The notes: generated by a model from the letters alone, not told the origin. Positions 9,028 through 18,202 are shown, counted from the stretch's first letter. The stretch: 64,000 nt of DNA from DATBGO01 sp963785765 (GCA_963785765.1 CAWAWM010000004.1:1054001-1118000); one strand, 5' to 3'. A program made the numbers and translations.

Positions 9028-10637
9028 CCAGGTACCGCACCTGATGAGGGCCCTCCAGTTGGAGGGCCGCCATCAGGCACAGTCCCGTCATCAGGCACAG
9101 TCCCGTGGCCGCCGGGAAGGCCGGCGCAGCTGGTGAGCTCGCCCTTCAGGATCTTGCCTAGGGTGTTCCTGGGGAGCGCGGGGGTGAACTCGACCACCCG
9201 CGGGTACTTGTAGGCGGCGATCCGCTCCTTGCAGTAGGCGATCAGCTCCTCCTCGGTGAGCGAGGCACCGGGCTGCAGCGCAACCACGGCCTTGACCTCC
9301 TCGCCCAGCCGGTCGTCGGGAATGCCGATGACGGCGGCTTCCAGCACCGCCGGGTGGGAATGCAGCACATCCTCGATCTCGGCCGGATAGACGTTGTAGC
9401 CGCCGCGGATGATGAGCTCCTTGCTCCGGCCGACGATGAACAAGAACCCGTCCTCATCGAAGTAGCCCAGGTCACCGGTGTGGAACCAGTTCCCGGTAAA
9501 CACCTCGGCGGTGGCCTCTGGATTATTCAGGTAGCCCTTCATGACATGCAGGCCGCGGGTAACGACTTCGCCCACGTGGTCCTTGCCCGGTGGCAGGACG
9601 TTGTCCTGGTCGTCCCAGACCTGGGTCTGGGTGCCCCAGATCGGCTTGCCGACGCTGTAGACCCGGCGCTCCTCCACGCTGATGTTGAACGTGGTGGTGG
9701 AGGCGGTCTCGGTGAGCCCGTAGCCCTCCAGGATCAGCACGCCGAAGCGCTTCTCGAAGCCGTCAAGCACCGGTCCAGGTATCGACGCGCCGCCCGAGAT
9801 CGCGATCCGGAGTGAGGACACGTCGTACTTGTCCAGGTCCGGGTAGGAGAGCAGGCCGATGAACATGGCTGGCACGCCGTCGAAGACGGTGCAGCGGTCG
9901 CGCTCGATGGCGGCCAGCACGACGGCCGGGTCGAAGCGCGGAACCAGCGTCATCGTGCCGCCAAACCGCACGCACAGGTTCAGGACGCTAGACAGCCCGT
10001 ACACGTGGAACAGCGGCAGCACCGTCAGGACGATGTCGTCGTCTCGCACGCCGAACAGCCGGCCGGGGATGTCGGCGTTCATGTACAGCTGCATGTGGGT
10101 CAGCTCGGCCCCCTTGGGGCGGCCGGTCGTACCCGAGGTGTAGATGATCACCGCGGTATCGGTCGGCATCCGCGCGGCGAGCCGGGGGCCGGTCGCGACC
10201 TCGAGCAACTGCTCGAACGGGTATGCGCCCGGGACGCCCGCGGCGTGGCCCACGGCGTAGATCTCTTTCACCCCGGCCGCTTCGGCGCCCTTGATCGCCT
10301 CGGCGAGCACGCCCTCCCAGGTGATCAGGAGCTTGGCCCGCGAGTCACCGAGCTGGAACGCGATCTCTGGCGCCATCAAGAGCACGTTCATCGGCACGGC
10401 CACCGCACCGGCCTTCAGGATCCCGAAGTAGCCGATCAGGAACTGCGGAATGTTCGGCAGCTGCAGCGCCACCGGATCCCCTGGCTCGATCCCGGCCGCA
10501 GCCAGGCTGGCCGCGACCCGGTCGGAGAGCTGATCAAGCTCCCGATAGCTCAGCTGGCCGCCGTCGTATAGCGCGGCGGGCTTATCCGGCGACGCTGCCG
10601 CTGTCTCGCACAATATGACCGCAAGATTGAAGTTCAT
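8907..10637 (-). CDS. Acyl-CoA synthetase (AMP-forming), FadD family
   Basis: An AMP-binding enzyme that activates fatty or other carboxylic acids to acyl-CoA. Start ATG 10637 (MNFNLAVILCETAAASPDKPA) follows an AGGAAGGGAG ribosome site. Visible motifs are YTSGTTGRPKGAELTH (P-loop), EGYGLTETAS, YFDEDGFLFIVGRSKELIIRGG and the catalytic Lys in NTLGKILKGEL. The family core ends at about base 9131 after some 502 residues. The frame then runs on about 74 residues (GTVPDDGTVPDGG...) through a hairpin and into the 3' end of the WS/DGAT gene. This tail looks non-native; a base-calling or real indel near the true stop may explain it. Confidence 0.9.
   Translation of the reverse strand: MNFNLAVILCETAAASPDKPAALYDGGQLSYRELDQLSDRVAASLAAAGIEPGDPVALQLPNIPQFLIGYFGILKAGAVAVPMNVLLMAPEIAFQLGDSRAKLLITWEGVLAEAIKGAEAAGVKEIYAVGHAAGVPGAYPFEQLLEVATGPRLAARMPTDTAVIIYTSGTTGRPKGAELTHMQLYMNADIPGRLFGVRDDDIVLTVLPLFHVYGLSSVLNLCVRFGGTMTLVPRFDPAVVLAAIERDRCTVFDGVPAMFIGLLSYPDLDKYDVSSLRIAISGGASIPGPVLDGFEKRFGVLILEGYGLTETASTTTFNISVEERRVYSVGKPIWGTQTQVWDDQDNVLPPGKDHVGEVVTRGLHVMKGYLNNPEATAEVFTGNWFHTGDLGYFDEDGFLFIVGRSKELIIRGGYNVYPAEIEDVLHSHPAVLEAAVIGIPDDRLGEEVKAVVALQPGASLTEEELIAYCKERIAAYKYPRVVEFTPALPRNTLGKILKGELTSCAGLPGGHGTVPDDGTVPDGGPPTGGPSSGAVPGQAGSWPLRLATSRRQAAAFSSATPFSMPRASTSRSGVVS
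9041..9076. terminator. Hairpin downstream of WS/DGAT
   Basis: GGCCCTCC (9049-9056), AGTT loop, GGAGGGCC (9061-9068), extended by CTGAT (9041-9045) and ATCAG (9072-9076). It lies 14 bases after the WS/DGAT stop and just downstream of the acyl-CoA synthetase core, so it could serve both convergent genes. An 18-bp direct repeat (9071-9088, 9089-9106) follows it. Confidence 0.75.
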
Positions 10638-10879
10638 CGCTTCGCTCTCCCTTCCTCTCGTGTACGCACTGTCCGAGGCCGGGATCCCATCCATATAACG
10701 GTCGCCGCCCATTGGCGCGGCGCAGCCGTCCTGGCCCTCCGCTGCCGGCGATTTCCAGGCTGTGGCCCGCCTCCGGCCGTTGATAAAGGCTTTCATCCTG
10801 ACCAGCAGGGACCTTCGCCTCCTGACCAGCCGTGACCCGGTGCGCGGTGACCGCGCCCGGGCATCGCGGCGACCGCGAT

Positions 10880-12655
10880 CTAGGCCTGCCTGAGCAATGC
10901 GATCAGGTATGCCGAAGGCCGCCGGGCGGACGAGCCAGCCAGCCGCCCGGCCCGGGAGCCAAGCCAGGCAGCCGGTCCGAGTCCGACGCGCTGAATGGCC
11001 GTGATCGAGACGGTCACGGCGGAACTCTGCGACCACAGGTGCGTGTTGTCGCCACTGTAAAGGGCCATCACGATGAGCGTGCCGCGACCGCTCGCTGTCG
11101 CGGTACCGCTGAACGAGCCGGTGCCGCTGGTCCGCACCTTGCTGATCACGTACCAGGTCTTCGTGCCCTTCCTGCGGTACAGCAGCGCGACCTGCCGGTG
11201 CCCGTAGCCCGACCAGGACCTGGCGTGCCGCCAGAGCCGGCCGGACATGGTGACGAGCTGGCCGGCCGACACGCTGGCCGGCGTCACCTTGAAGGAAGTA
11301 ATCCTGGTGGTGTACAGCCAGGCGTGTGCGGCCTTGCCGACCGTGTGGTCGAAGTCCACGTCACCGGGGTAGCTGGCGCGGTAATAGGCACTGGCCAGGC
11401 GGGCGGCGATATTGCCCTGGAAGTATCCGAGCGCGTTGCCTTCGCACGAGCTACTGACGGTGCTGGAACTGCCCAGCGGCAGCCGGCCCAGGTATTTCCA
11501 GGGGCCAGTCGGGCGCGGCGCATACTGGATCTGGATGTGGCTCTGCTCAGGGGCCGTGAAGTTCGGCACCGTGACCTTGAGACAGCCGGCCGCGTCGAGA
11601 TACCCGGACGGGAGGAGCCGCGCACTGAACCTGGTGACGGTCATCGGGACGGCGACGTGCATCGTGCCGCTGGCCGAGGAGTCAGCCAGCAGCAGGTTGC
11701 CGACGGCTCCGACGGTGACGCTCCACCCGTGGCCGTCCGGGCTGGGCAGGGACGCGCTGAAACGGCCCGCCGGGTCGGTCTGCGGGGTCGCGACCTGGGT
11801 CGCGCCGACGTGGACCTGGACCGTCACGCCGGGCAGCGGCTTCCATGACGACCCGTCCTGATAGCTGGCCGTTCCGGTCACCGTGGCCAGCTGTCCGTAC
11901 TTGAGGTCGTCCGGCGCGACGGTCGCGCTGATCCTGGTCGGGGTGAGCGAATACCCGATGCCGAGCTGGCTGCTCTGCGCCGCCCCCATGGTGTCGCTGG
12001 CCGCGATCTGGACGTCGTAGTCTCCGACCGCCACCGGGAGGGTCCCGCTATACGTGCCGTCAGCGGCGGTGCTGCCCAGCGACTGCTGGACACCGGTGTC
12101 GATGTTCACCAGGAGCACCGGCACGCCCGCCAGGCCCGCCGGTGTCGTACTGCCGGGCGCGACGCCGGTGAGCCTGCCCGAGAACGCCACATCCGGACTG
12201 GCGTAGCTCACGACGGCCGGACTATCGGCAGCGGTGACGGTCGTCTGGTACACGAACGCGAGATTGCCCGCGCCGACGCCGGTCACGGAGTCCCCGCCGG
12301 TATCTGTGGCATCCACGGTGACCTGATAGGTGCCCGGGGCCAGTCCGGTGATCGGGTTCTGCACAGTCCAGGTGCCGTCGGTCAGCTGCCCCGAGGAGAG
12401 CAGCAGGTCGGTGACGTCGAGCTCGTCGGTCTGACCCGAGAGGATGTGGGCGGTCATGCTGCTGATCGGCGTCGTCGCCTGAGCCTGGATCGACAGCAAG
12501 CCCGGGTTCCCGGCGGGGCTGCTCGCGGAGCTGATGGTGATCGTTCCTGATCCGTCCGCGCTGGCGGCCGCGGGCAGCGCGGCCATGCTCAGCGTGGCGG
12601 CAGCCAGGCCAAGCAGAACGCTGAGGCAGCGACGGTGGCGCACAGAACGCAGCAT
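10880..12655 (-). CDS. Secreted protein with repeated Ig-like domains, function unknown
   Basis: A 591-residue exported protein. Residues 1-33 form a signal peptide (Arg-rich start, LSVLLGLAAATLSMAALPAAASA). The rest is Ser/Thr/Gly-rich and reads as successive bacterial Ig-like beta-sandwich domains: the repeated logic VTVDATDTGG..., GTYSGTLPVAVGDYDVQIAA, ATVTGTASYQDGSSWKPLPGVTV, and SAGQLVTMSGRLW near the C-terminus. Such modules are seen in actinomycete surface proteins. There is no catalytic motif, LPXTG or C-terminal anchor. The C-terminus is basic (SRAGRLAGSSARRPS). It stands alone between the acyl-CoA synthetase and a kinase-like gene. A role in adhesion or the cell surface is inference only. 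Confidence 0.75.
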   Translation of the reverse strand: MLRSVRHRRCLSVLLGLAAATLSMAALPAAASADGSGTITISSASSPAGNPGLLSIQAQATTPISSMTAHILSGQTDELDVTDLLLSSGQLTDGTWTVQNPITGLAPGTYQVTVDATDTGGDSVTGVGAGNLAFVYQTTVTAADSPAVVSYASPDVAFSGRLTGVAPGSTTPAGLAGVPVLLVNIDTGVQQSLGSTAADGTYSGTLPVAVGDYDVQIAASDTMGAAQSSQLGIGYSLTPTRISATVAPDDLKYGQLATVTGTASYQDGSSWKPLPGVTVQVHVGATQVATPQTDPAGRFSASLPSPDGHGWSVTVGAVGNLLLADSSASGTMHVAVPMTVTRFSARLLPSGYLDAAGCLKVTVPNFTAPEQSHIQIQYAPRPTGPWKYLGRLPLGSSSTVSSSCEGNALGYFQGNIAARLASAYYRASYPGDVDFDHTVGKAAHAWLYTTRITSFKVTPASVSAGQLVTMSGRLWRHARSWSGYGHRQVALLYRRKGTKTWYVISKVRTSGTGSFSGTATASGRGTLIVMALYSGDNTHLWSQSSAVTVSITAIQRVGLGPAAWLGSRAGRLAGSSARRPSAYLIALLRQA

Positions 12656-12817
12656 GGGAGCCCCTGCAGGACAAGTAGGCCCGGCGACCGGAAAACGTTC
12701 GTAGGGAGCATACGGCCTTAATACTCAATGTCGCCATATTCGCACCGCAGATACCCACTGGCCCCGGCAGGCCGTTTCTGCACCTCCGGTCGACCAGGGC
12801 CCGCCCAGCTGCCGGAA

Positions 12818-13405
12818 CTACCGTTCCTGCTCCTGGCCTTCACCTTTATCCATGGTCAGGCGGGCGAGCAGGGTGGCAACCTGATCTTCCAGAGACGAAG
12901 CCGACGTCAGGCGATTATCAATGGTCGCGTGCGGGGCAGCGGGCCTGGTATCGAGCCGCATGCTGGCCGTGAAGCCCGCGAAGTCGGCCAGCTTGGCCGA
13001 ATCCCGCTCGGACTCGCGAGCGGCCAGCCGGTGGCGGAGCGTAGCCGCATCTGACCGGACCCAGACCAGATGTATCGTTCCGCCGCCGAGGTCGGCGACC
13101 CACGACCGCCACCGGCGAGCGTCGTGGATCTGCCGGGTGAAGGGACCCGACAGCATAACGGGGCAGCCGTGCGAGCGGATCTCGCGTGCGGTGGCCGTGA
13201 TCCCCGCGTACTCGTGGACCTTGACGTGCCGGTCATACCACGGCCCTTCGCGCTCGCCCAGCGGGCGCGCGGCGGCGGTGAGCGTCGCTGCGACGAACGC
13301 CCCGTACATCGTGTCTTTGTCGAGGAGAGCCGGTGCCGGCACGAGATTCGCGAGCAAGATGCTCGCTACCGTGCTCTTGCCGGCGCCGGGCGGCCCAGCC
13401 ACCAC
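12818..13405 (-). CDS. P-loop ATPase/kinase-like protein
   Basis: A 195-residue P-loop protein with Walker A GPPGAGKST at residues 5-13. This is followed by a segment resembling small-molecule or zeta-toxin-like kinases: DKDTMYG, an RDxH-type loop (WYDRHVKVHEY), PVMLSGPF and VWVRSDAATLRHRLAARESERDSAK, where the Arg-rich lid binds phosphate. It is probably cytosolic and phosphorylates a small metabolite, unknown. No ATG lies between the upstream in-frame stop and Walker A, so a GTG start (13405, or the next codon) is used; an upstream indel is possible. It is followed by the SRPBCC gene on the same strand, about 50 bases upstream. Confidence 0.7.
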   Translation of the reverse strand: MVAGPPGAGKSTVASILLANLVPAPALLDKDTMYGAFVAATLTAAARPLGEREGPWYDRHVKVHEYAGITATAREIRSHGCPVMLSGPFTRQIHDARRWRSWVADLGGGTIHLVWVRSDAATLRHRLAARESERDSAKLADFAGFTASMRLDTRPAAPHATIDNRLTSASSLEDQVATLLARLTMDKGEGQEQER

Positions 13406-13453
13406 CCAGGCAGGTGCGGGAACTATCGCGTCAACCTCCGGACGGCTGCGAGG

Positions 13454-13945
13454 CTATTGACCCGGCGCCGAGCCCGGGTAGCCCCGGGCGATCGTGCGGG
13501 CCAGGATTCCCAGTGTCGCCCGCAGCGCGCCTTCGGAAATGACGGGGAAGATCCCGGCGCGCTTCCAGACCGGGTCGATCGATGACCAGTCGTAATAGGA
13601 GGTGACGAGAGTTCCGGTCGCCGCGGGCTCGAGGACGTAACCGTAGACGTGACCGATCTGCGGGCGGATCTGGCCGAGGATCGTCCAGGCGATCTCGCGG
13701 CCGGGCACGAACCTGGTGATCGTGACGGTCACGTCGTAACGGCCCATCGGGTAGTCGTTCAGCGCCTCGCGGTCCATGTGCACGACAAAACTGTCGCCCA
13801 CGGCGGCCACCGGCTCCCCGGTCGCGTCCATCAGCATCCCGGAGCTGTCGATCGCGACGTGTCCTTGCGGGTCACAGAGCAGCCCGAAGATGGCCGCCGG
13901 ATCCGCGCCGATGGTGCGCTGAACCTCGATCCGATCGCGCGGCAT
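13454..13945 (-). CDS. SRPBCC family protein (polyketide cyclase/dehydrase-like)
   Basis: A 163-residue protein of the START/SRPBCC helix-grip fold. It has the family opening IEVQRTIGADPAAIFGLLCDPQGH, a central beta meander (YDVTVTITRFVPGREIAWTIL) and the long C-terminal helix (SEGALRATLGILARTIA). Such proteins bind hydrophobic ligands; the ligand is unknown. The start ATG at 13945 has GGGGAG just upstream. It may be co-transcribed with the P-loop gene downstream (gap 48 bases) and is divergent from the RodZ-like gene. Confidence 0.75.
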   Translation of the reverse strand: MPRDRIEVQRTIGADPAAIFGLLCDPQGHVAIDSSGMLMDATGEPVAAVGDSFVVHMDREALNDYPMGRYDVTVTITRFVPGREIAWTILGQIRPQIGHVYGYVLEPAATGTLVTSYYDWSSIDPVWKRAGIFPVISEGALRATLGILARTIARGYPGSAPGQ

Positions 13946-14097
13946 CTCCCCATCCTGCCACCGGCCGCCCGATCGGTGGCGCATCCTAACCTGACCGCAC
14001 GGCGGCTCCGTGACGGACATAGTGTCGGTGAGGGAGCAAGTTCACCTGCGCTCCGCGACCAGGCGGGCGGGGTGCGGTACCGCAGTGGAGGCGCGGT

Positions 14098-15066
14098 GTG
14101 AGCATCGGCGAAGCTCTCGCGGAAGCGCGGCGTCAGGCCGGTCTCACCGTGACCGAGGTCAGCGAGCGGACCCGCGTCAGGGCGGTGATCATCAGCGGCA
14201 TCGAGGCCGACGACTACTCAGGGTGCGGCGGCGACTTTTACGCCCGGGGGCACATCCGCACCATCGCCCGGGCGGTCGGGGCCGACCCGGAGCCATTGAT
14301 CAGGGAATATGACACGGCCCGGCTGGGGCCGGACGCCGTCGGCGAGGACATCACCGAGCCAGTCGCGCCCATCAGGACGCGCGAGCGGCGCGGGCTGAAC
14401 TGGACCGTGATACTGGGACTGGCCCTGGTGGTGGGGATCGGTTTCCTGGGGTACTACCTGCTGTCCGGCCCGGGGCCGGCGACCGGCGCCGCCTCGGCCG
14501 CCCGGTCGCACCCGGCGGCTCAGCACCCCGCCAGCCACCGGCCGGCGCCCAGCGCGAGTCCCAGTCCCACTCCGAGCCCCAGTCCGAGTCCGACGCCGAC
14601 GCCGACCGCCGTCCCGGCGCGGGCGCTACGGCCGGCCAGCGCCGCGGCGTTCAATCCTTACGGCTCTGGCCAGGGCGACAGTCCTCAGTTCGCCCGCCTC
14701 GCGATCGACGGCCGGGGCGCCACGGCCTGGCATACGGACTGGTACACCACGGCCCGCTTCGGGAACCTGTATCCGGGTACCGGCCTGCTCGTTGACATGG
14801 GCCGCCCGGTGACGATCACCGTCGCCCAGCTAACCCTCGGCAGCGCGCCCGGCGCCGACATCCAGCTGCGGGTCGGCACCGCACCGGCGCTGAAGGACCT
14901 GGCGACCGTCGCCCGCGCGGCCAACGTGGGGGGAGTTGTGCGGCTGCGGCTCACTACGCCAGCGCGCGGCCGGTATGTGCTCATCTGGTTCACCCGCCTC
15001 CCACCGGACCCGGCCGGCACCTTCCAGGCCAGGGTTTATAACGTCCAGCTGGATGGCCAGCCGTGA
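14098..15066 (+). CDS. RodZ-like HTH membrane protein with C-terminal discoidin-like domain
   Basis: A 322-residue single-pass protein. Residues 1-75 are an XRE-type helix-turn-helix of the RodZ kind (IGEALAEARRQAGLTVTEVSERTRVR...IEADDY...YARGHIRTIARAVG). One membrane helix spans about 101-123, a Pro/Ser/Thr linker about 140-180, and an extracytoplasmic beta domain about 185-322. The last domain (SAAAFNPYGSGQGDSPQFARLAIDG, TAWHTDWY, GLLVDMGRPVTI) reads like the F5/8 type C (discoidin) fold. RodZ proteins link the cytoskeleton and cell wall in rod-shaped bacteria; in actinomycetes the role is not settled. Start is GTG 14098. The Ser-Pro repeat linker is typical of a wall-crossing stalk. Confidence 0.8.
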   Translation: MSIGEALAEARRQAGLTVTEVSERTRVRAVIISGIEADDYSGCGGDFYARGHIRTIARAVGADPEPLIREYDTARLGPDAVGEDITEPVAPIRTRERRGLNWTVILGLALVVGIGFLGYYLLSGPGPATGAASAARSHPAAQHPASHRPAPSASPSPTPSPSPSPTPTPTAVPARALRPASAAAFNPYGSGQGDSPQFARLAIDGRGATAWHTDWYTTARFGNLYPGTGLLVDMGRPVTITVAQLTLGSAPGADIQLRVGTAPALKDLATVARAANVGGVVRLRLTTPARGRYVLIWFTRLPPDPAGTFQARVYNVQLDGQP

Positions 15067-15096
15067 TCACCCCGGCCGCCGCCGGGACTGGCCCAG

Positions 15097-15498
15097 CTAG
15101 CTGTCGCGCCTGAGCCTGCGCCAGCCGCCGGCCCGGTTGTTGGCGATGATGTGCCTGAACATCGCGGTGAGGGCGGCGGCAGGGACGGCGTCATCCTCGC
15201 GGAAGGCCACAGTGCGGGCGGTCTTGTTGTCATGACCTGCGGTAATGATGCCCTCGGGGTCGGGGACGATCGCCCCGTCGTAGAGGAACACGTTGACGTG
15301 GTCCTTCGCCGCCAGCAGCGCGCAGACGTTGCCTTGCAGCACGAAGTACGGCAATCTGGTGCGCTTGATCGTCTCGATGACTTCTGGATCTGCGGCGTGA
15401 ACCAGGTCCCTTACCTCGCGGCAGATGGCCTGCTGCCAGTGCGGCAGCCCGTCAATGTAAGCGTCGACGCGCGGGTCGGTAGCGTAGGTCACGGTCAT
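15097..15498 (-). CDS. DUF1801 domain-containing protein
   Basis: A 133-residue cytosolic protein. It matches the DUF1801 (YdhG-like) pattern: VDAYIDGLPHWQQAICREVRDLVHAADPEVIETIKRTRLPYFVLQGNVCALLAAKDHVNVFLYDGA. The family shares a fold with frataxin and iron chaperone-like proteins in some annotations, but the function is not established. The start MTVTYATDPRV at 15498 was chosen over longer options because the family begins close to VDAYI. It sits 67 bases downstream of the next gene on the same strand and may form a pair with it. Confidence 0.8.
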   Translation of the reverse strand: MTVTYATDPRVDAYIDGLPHWQQAICREVRDLVHAADPEVIETIKRTRLPYFVLQGNVCALLAAKDHVNVFLYDGAIVPDPEGIITAGHDNKTARTVAFREDDAVPAAALTAMFRHIIANNRAGGWRRLRRDS

Positions 15499-15565
15499 CC
15501 ACCGTAGCCCCGGTGCGACGAGCCGGCGACGAGCAGCGCGACCTGCGCGACCTGCGCGGCACTGA

Positions 15566-16183
15566 TCAGAGCGGTTTGAACGGCAACAGCATGCCGGAGT
15601 GCTCGGCCCGGACGGTCGCGTCGGGCGGTGCCTCCCGCCTGAGCTGCTCGGCGAGTTCCCGGGCGTCATCCTCGCTGGTGGCGCCGACGGCCAGGAACTT
15701 CCAGCGCCGCACGACCGGCCGGCCCTCGCTGCGCAGCTTGTTCGCTAGCGCGACCGCCTCGCGGTGCGAAGGAAGCTCGACCCGCGCCTCCCACTGCGAG
15801 ACGCCGCTGGCGACGGACTCAGCGGTCTCCGCCTCGTCAAGCCGCTGATGCTCCGCCTGGCGCTCGGCCTCGGTCCGCGGCAGCGCGACTTCGGGGTCTT
15901 CCCACTCCTCTTCGATGGGATGCCAGCGGTGCAGGGCAAACTCTGCCTCGATACCTTGCTGGGCCAGCACCTCGCGGGAAACCTGCTCAGCCTCCCTGGC
16001 CGCGACCTCGGTGCCTGCATACAGGAAGATCTGCGCGTCACCGGCACCGACGGCGATACTCCGGCCGAGCCGACGGCGGACATCCTCTTCCACCTCTTGC
16101 TCGGAAAATGACCGCTTGGCCCGGTCAAGGTGGGCCGGATCGGTTAGCGAAATCGTCACGCGCCAGTCATTGCTGTCCGTCAC
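15566..16183 (-). CDS. Conserved hypothetical protein, 205 aa, acidic
   Basis: I do not recognise a named family. It is a soluble, strongly acidic protein (WHPIEEEWEDPEVALPRTEAERQAEHQRLDEAE). Its two halves are of alpha/beta type: residues 5-85 (WRVTISLTDPAHLDRAKRSFSEQEVEEDVRRRLG...) and 130-205 (WEARVELPSHREAVALANKLRSEGRPVVRRWKFLAVGATSEDDARELAEQLRRE). These resemble each other and look like a duplicated ferredoxin-like unit with a helical insert. No signal peptide or membrane span. Codon use is native. A Cys-free, single-copy housekeeping-type protein is likely. Confidence 0.65.
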   Translation of the reverse strand: MTDSNDWRVTISLTDPAHLDRAKRSFSEQEVEEDVRRRLGRSIAVGAGDAQIFLYAGTEVAAREAEQVSREVLAQQGIEAEFALHRWHPIEEEWEDPEVALPRTEAERQAEHQRLDEAETAESVASGVSQWEARVELPSHREAVALANKLRSEGRPVVRRWKFLAVGATSEDDARELAEQLRREAPPDATVRAEHSGMLLPFKPL

Positions 16184-16278
16184 GGCGCGACTCTAGCGCA
16201 CTCTGCGCCCTGTCCGGGCGGCCTGCCCGGGCGCCCTGTCCGGGCGGCCTGTCCGTGCACTCTGTCCGGGCGGCCCCG

Positions 16279-18096
16279 TCAGCTGGCCGGGGCGACGATG
16301 CCGTACTCGTGGATCTTGCGGTAGATCGTGGCCCGCGACATCCCGAGTGATTCGGCGGCCCGCACCTTATTGCCGTCGTGGTCCAGCAGGCTCTGCACGA
16401 TCGCGTCGCGCTCCATCGACTCGAGCGGGCTGAGCAGCCTGCGGCTCACCGTCCAGCACTCCGGCGGCAGGTCACCAGGCTGGATGGTGCCCGCCCGGCG
16501 GCGGTGGACGACTTGCCTGAGCACCTGCCACAGCTGCTCGGCGTTGCCTGGCCAGCTGGACCGCAGCAGCAGCTGCATGGCCTCGGTGGAGCAGCCGAGC
16601 GGGCCGTAGTGATTGAGCTTGGCCAGGAAGAATTGCACGAGTTCGTGCACGTCCTCGATGTGGTGGCGCAGCGGCGGCAGCTCCACCGTGCACGGGAAGA
16701 ACTGCAGCAGGCCAGCCACGTCACCGCTGGGCGGGTTCTGGGTCAGCGTGACCGCCACCCAGAGCTCCTGGTGCCTGGCTGCGGCATGCGCCTGTTCCAG
16801 CGCAGTCCACAGGGCGTGCAGCCGGCGCGCCCCGAGCCGGTCAACGTGCCTGATGACCAGGCTGCCGGTCCCCTCGGCCAGCTCGGTGCGCACCTTGCGC
16901 AGCCAGTCCGCGTCACTGGCGTCCGCGGCATCAAGCACATGAAACGGCCCGGCCGGGTTACGGCTGCGGTGCATGGCCCGCACCAGCGCGAGCTTGCCGA
17001 CCCCCGGCTCCCCCTCCAGCGCGAGCCACTCGCGGGCCGCGTAGGCCGCCTCGACCTGCTGGCAGCCGCGCTGCCACAGCCGGCCGGAACCGACCAGGCC
17101 AGGCAGGAACTTGCGGGGCGGCGGCCCGGCATCAGAGGCCTGGCGGTTGACCAGCTCGATGATCCGCACATGGACGACACCGCCGCCGCGCCGCTGGCTG
17201 TTCCCGCGCATCGGCCGGCAGTACATCCGCGCCTTGGCGCCGCTGGGCAGCTCGACATCGACCGGGCCGAGATGGTCGGCGGCCAGCGCGTCGCCGGCGC
17301 TGCCGAGCAGCGCGACCTGGTCACCGGGGTCCAGCACGTGCCTGGCGTAGTCGTTCATCATGACCGTGTCGCTGTTGAGCGCCAGCACGATCCCCGCCGT
17401 CCGCCGGCAGGCTCGCAGGTACTCCTCGAGCAGCTCATATTCAGGCGCGCCGGTGCTGGCCAGTATCGACTGCGTGATCTGGGCGGCGGCCGTCTTGGCC
17501 AGCGCGATCAGCAGGGCGTCGGCGTCCCTGCGCCAGCAGGTCAGGTCGACGGCGCCGATGGTCTTGCCGGAGATCGGATGCCTGATGGGCACCCCGGCGC
17601 AGGCCAGGGTCTCGAGATGCTCGGCGTAGTGCTCGTGACCGAACACGTGCGCGGGCTGGCCGCCCTCCAGGGCGGTGCCGATTCCGTTGGTGCCGACGAA
17701 CTCCTCGGCGTAGCTGAAGCCGGGCGCCAGCTGGACCCGGTCGAGGTAGCGCTCCAGGTCGTGGTCCGCGGTCAGCCGGCTGAGCACCACCCCAGCGGGG
17801 TCGGTGAGGATGACGCTGATCGGCTGGCCCTCGAGATTCTCGCGCAGGTTCCTGAGCACCGGCGCGGCGCTGCGGATCAGCGGGGTGTCGAGATCGGGAT
17901 CGCGGATGTAGGACAGGTCAATGCGGTCGGCAGCGACATTCGAGCGCCGCGACCGCCACCAGGACGCCAGGATCGTGTCTCGCACCTGGTGCGGCTCGAT
18001 AGCCTCCGCGGTCAGGAACCGTTCCCTGGCCTGCGCCAGGGCGGTGTCGTTCGTTGCGTCAGGTACGTCAGGCCGGATGATGGCGCCACGCGACAT
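16279..18096 (-). CDS. mimR: MimR-like transcriptional activator (AcoR/Fis-type, degenerate AAA+)
   Basis: A 605-residue regulator. The N-terminal half (about 30-330) holds a GAF sensor (SYAEEFVGTNGIGTALEGGQPAHVFGHEHY, with HPISGKTIGAVDLT), as in AcoR-type activators. Residues about 360-540 are an AAA+ remnant with a Walker A-like GEPGVGKLA; it lacks the GAFTGA loop needed to contact sigma-54, fitting a sigma-70 mode. A Fis-type helix-turn-helix ends the protein (GNKVRAAESLGMSRATIYRKIHEYG). Start ATG 18096 has GGGAGG upstream. It is divergent from the mim operon as in mycobacteria, where MimR activates mimABCD. The two dyads at 18203 and 18589 are the likely binding sites. Confidence 0.85.
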   Translation of the reverse strand: MSRGAIIRPDVPDATNDTALAQARERFLTAEAIEPHQVRDTILASWWRSRRSNVAADRIDLSYIRDPDLDTPLIRSAAPVLRNLRENLEGQPISVILTDPAGVVLSRLTADHDLERYLDRVQLAPGFSYAEEFVGTNGIGTALEGGQPAHVFGHEHYAEHLETLACAGVPIRHPISGKTIGAVDLTCWRRDADALLIALAKTAAAQITQSILASTGAPEYELLEEYLRACRRTAGIVLALNSDTVMMNDYARHVLDPGDQVALLGSAGDALAADHLGPVDVELPSGAKARMYCRPMRGNSQRRGGGVVHVRIIELVNRQASDAGPPPRKFLPGLVGSGRLWQRGCQQVEAAYAAREWLALEGEPGVGKLALVRAMHRSRNPAGPFHVLDAADASDADWLRKVRTELAEGTGSLVIRHVDRLGARRLHALWTALEQAHAAARHQELWVAVTLTQNPPSGDVAGLLQFFPCTVELPPLRHHIEDVHELVQFFLAKLNHYGPLGCSTEAMQLLLRSSWPGNAEQLWQVLRQVVHRRRAGTIQPGDLPPECWTVSRRLLSPLESMERDAIVQSLLDHDGNKVRAAESLGMSRATIYRKIHEYGIVAPAS

Positions 18097-18202
18097 GTCG
18101 CCTCCCTCCCCGCTGCCATTACTGACGACGGGCGGGCAGGCCCGCATGGCGCCAGAGGTCTGCATGGTGCCTTCTACAGTAAATCCGCGTCCGCCGTCAT
18201 AT

